Positions 63,361 to 64,000 of a stretch of DNA of 64,000 nt are shown here, piece after piece. The notes under the pieces are model-generated. The model was not told the DNA's origin, ran no database searches, and was given only the letters and a program-made list of their open reading frames with translations. The position numbers were made by a program, and so were the translations under genes. Position 1 is the stretch's first letter. Each line of letters starts with the position of its first letter. This DNA comes from CAVWUA01 sp963758025. GTDB taxonomy: Bacteria; Planctomycetota; Planctomycetia; Isosphaerales; Isosphaeraceae. The DNA lies in contig CAVWUA010000006.1 of NCBI GenBank assembly GCA_963758025.1, forward strand, positions 62,001 through 126,000. The letters run 5' to 3'.

Positions 63361-64000
63361 TCACCCAATCCGCAAGGGCCGGAAGCCAATCGCGTCAGCA
63401 GCCACGCAGTGATAGCGCACGCCGTTGACGGCTCCCTGGACGGCGGAGGTCCACTGACCTTCGGTATGAATGTGGCCGTACACGCAGCACGTGACGTTGG
63501 ACGCCTCCAGCATGGATACGACCGGCCCCGGGCGGCCATGACGGTCGAAGGGAGGGTAGTGCCAGAGGACGTACAGCGGCTGGTCGGCCGTCCGCAGGTG
63601 TCCGGCGTGTTCCAGAGCGCGGCCAAGGAGAGCCAGTTCCCCTTCGGAGTTGTCGGTTGGCTCGTCGAGCGGAACGGGAGCGCCGAGGGTTCCGCAGGCA
63701 ATCACGCCGCGTGTCTCGATCGCATCGCCGCCAACGGCCAGCATCGAGCGACGGAGCATCGGGCGGATCGACTTCGACTCGGTTGAACCAGCGGTCGTGA
63801 TTCCCCGCCGAAAGCACTTTCGTGCCCGGCAAGGCACCGAGCCAGGCGAGGTCCGGTTGCAGGTCGCGGTGATTGCGAGCCATCGACAGATCACCCGGCA
63901 AGAGCACGACGTCCGTCGGTCGGACCACGGCCCGCCACTCGCGCTCGATCTTCGCGGCGTGTTCTCGCCAACGTTCCGCGTAACGTTCCCGACGCTCGGG
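63361..64000 (-). CDS. Metallophosphoesterase (5' partial, 1 frameshift)
   Basis: The gene enters from the right edge without its start. Visible motifs of the calcineurin-like fold: LLPGDLSMARN (GD), VLSAGNHDRW (GNHD), YVLWHYPPFDRHG and the closing YGHIHTEG (GHxH). A frame break lies near 63765, where reading continues MLRRSMLAVGGDAIETRG. The family hydrolyses phosphate esters with two metals; the substrate is unknown. It resembles the group with N-terminal WREHAAKIEREW-type helix. Confidence 0.87.
   Translation of the reverse strand, partial: PSVGNVTRNVGENTPRRSSASGGPWSDRRTSCSCRVICRWLAITATCNRTSPGSVPCRARKCFRRGITTAGSTESKSIRPMLRRSMLAVGGDAIETRGVIACGTLGAPVPLDEPTDNSEGELALLGRALEHAGHLRTADQPLYVLWHYPPFDRHGRPGPVVSMLEASNVTCCVYGHIHTEGQWTSAVQGAVNGVRYHCVAADAIGFRPLRIG

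Overview
The window is high-GC bacterial DNA with the gene complement of a planctomycete, most likely the Isosphaeraceae/Gemmataceae side of the phylum. Evidence: a sulfatase, a NIPSNAP protein, a DUF1571 protein, a serine/threonine kinase with C-terminal TPRs beside its own ECF sigma factor, two Uma2 nucleases, PQQ-type propellers, a heparinase-like protein, a very large TPR/alpha-2-macroglobulin protein, and GC-rich palindromic intergenic repeats. The lineage is inferred from gene content; there is no rRNA gene. No tRNA, CRISPR array, prophage or complete insertion sequence was seen.

Layout. 1-5.1 kb: RdgC-like protein, YajQ, a secreted alpha/beta hydrolase, a PLP-dependent dehydratase and a NIPSNAP protein. 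5.2-19.2 kb, minus strand: ECF sigma factor -> Ser/Thr kinase with TPRs -> secreted protein of unknown function -> an ~2,750-residue secreted TPR/MG2/alpha-2-macroglobulin protein. This is the most system-like block. 19.3-31.4 kb, mostly plus strand, is the translation block: thrS, then infC-rpmI-rplT-pheS and pheT, with Uma2 nucleases, a repeat protein, a Tyr/Gly-rich secreted protein and a PqaA-like protein interspersed. 31.4-41.7 kb: sulfotransferase, mfd, a tandem degenerate receiver protein, a metallo-beta-lactamase-fold hydrolase, a DUF1571 protein and a RimI-like acetyltransferase, with two intergenic repeat clusters. 42-49.1 kb: an RND metal-efflux adaptor and pump, then two zinc-ribbon membrane proteins. 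49.1-50.3 kb: decayed DNA. 50.3-64 kb: PQQ-type sugar dehydrogenase, PQQ-repeat propeller, purH, heparinase-like protein, an SMR (Gdx/SugE) exporter, a parvulin lipoprotein, a sulfatase and a partial metallophosphoesterase.

Quality warning. About 34 single-step frameshifts break 14 genes, including thrS, pheT and mfd. Almost none carries in-frame substitutions to stop codons, and each gene's total length matches its number of shifts. I treat them as sequence or assembly errors and annotate whole genes across them. Readers should not count the fragments as separate genes or call them pseudogenes. The one region I believe is truly decayed is 49.15-50.3 kb.

How genes work together. The ECF/kinase pair with two secreted partners looks like a one-strand signalling-to-envelope unit. 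infC appears to start with ATC behind a strong Shine-Dalgarno and is followed by a strong hairpin plus T-tract before rpmI, suggesting regulated expression of IF3 versus L35/L20. The RND adaptor and pump form two thirds of a metal exporter; no outer-membrane channel is encoded beside them.
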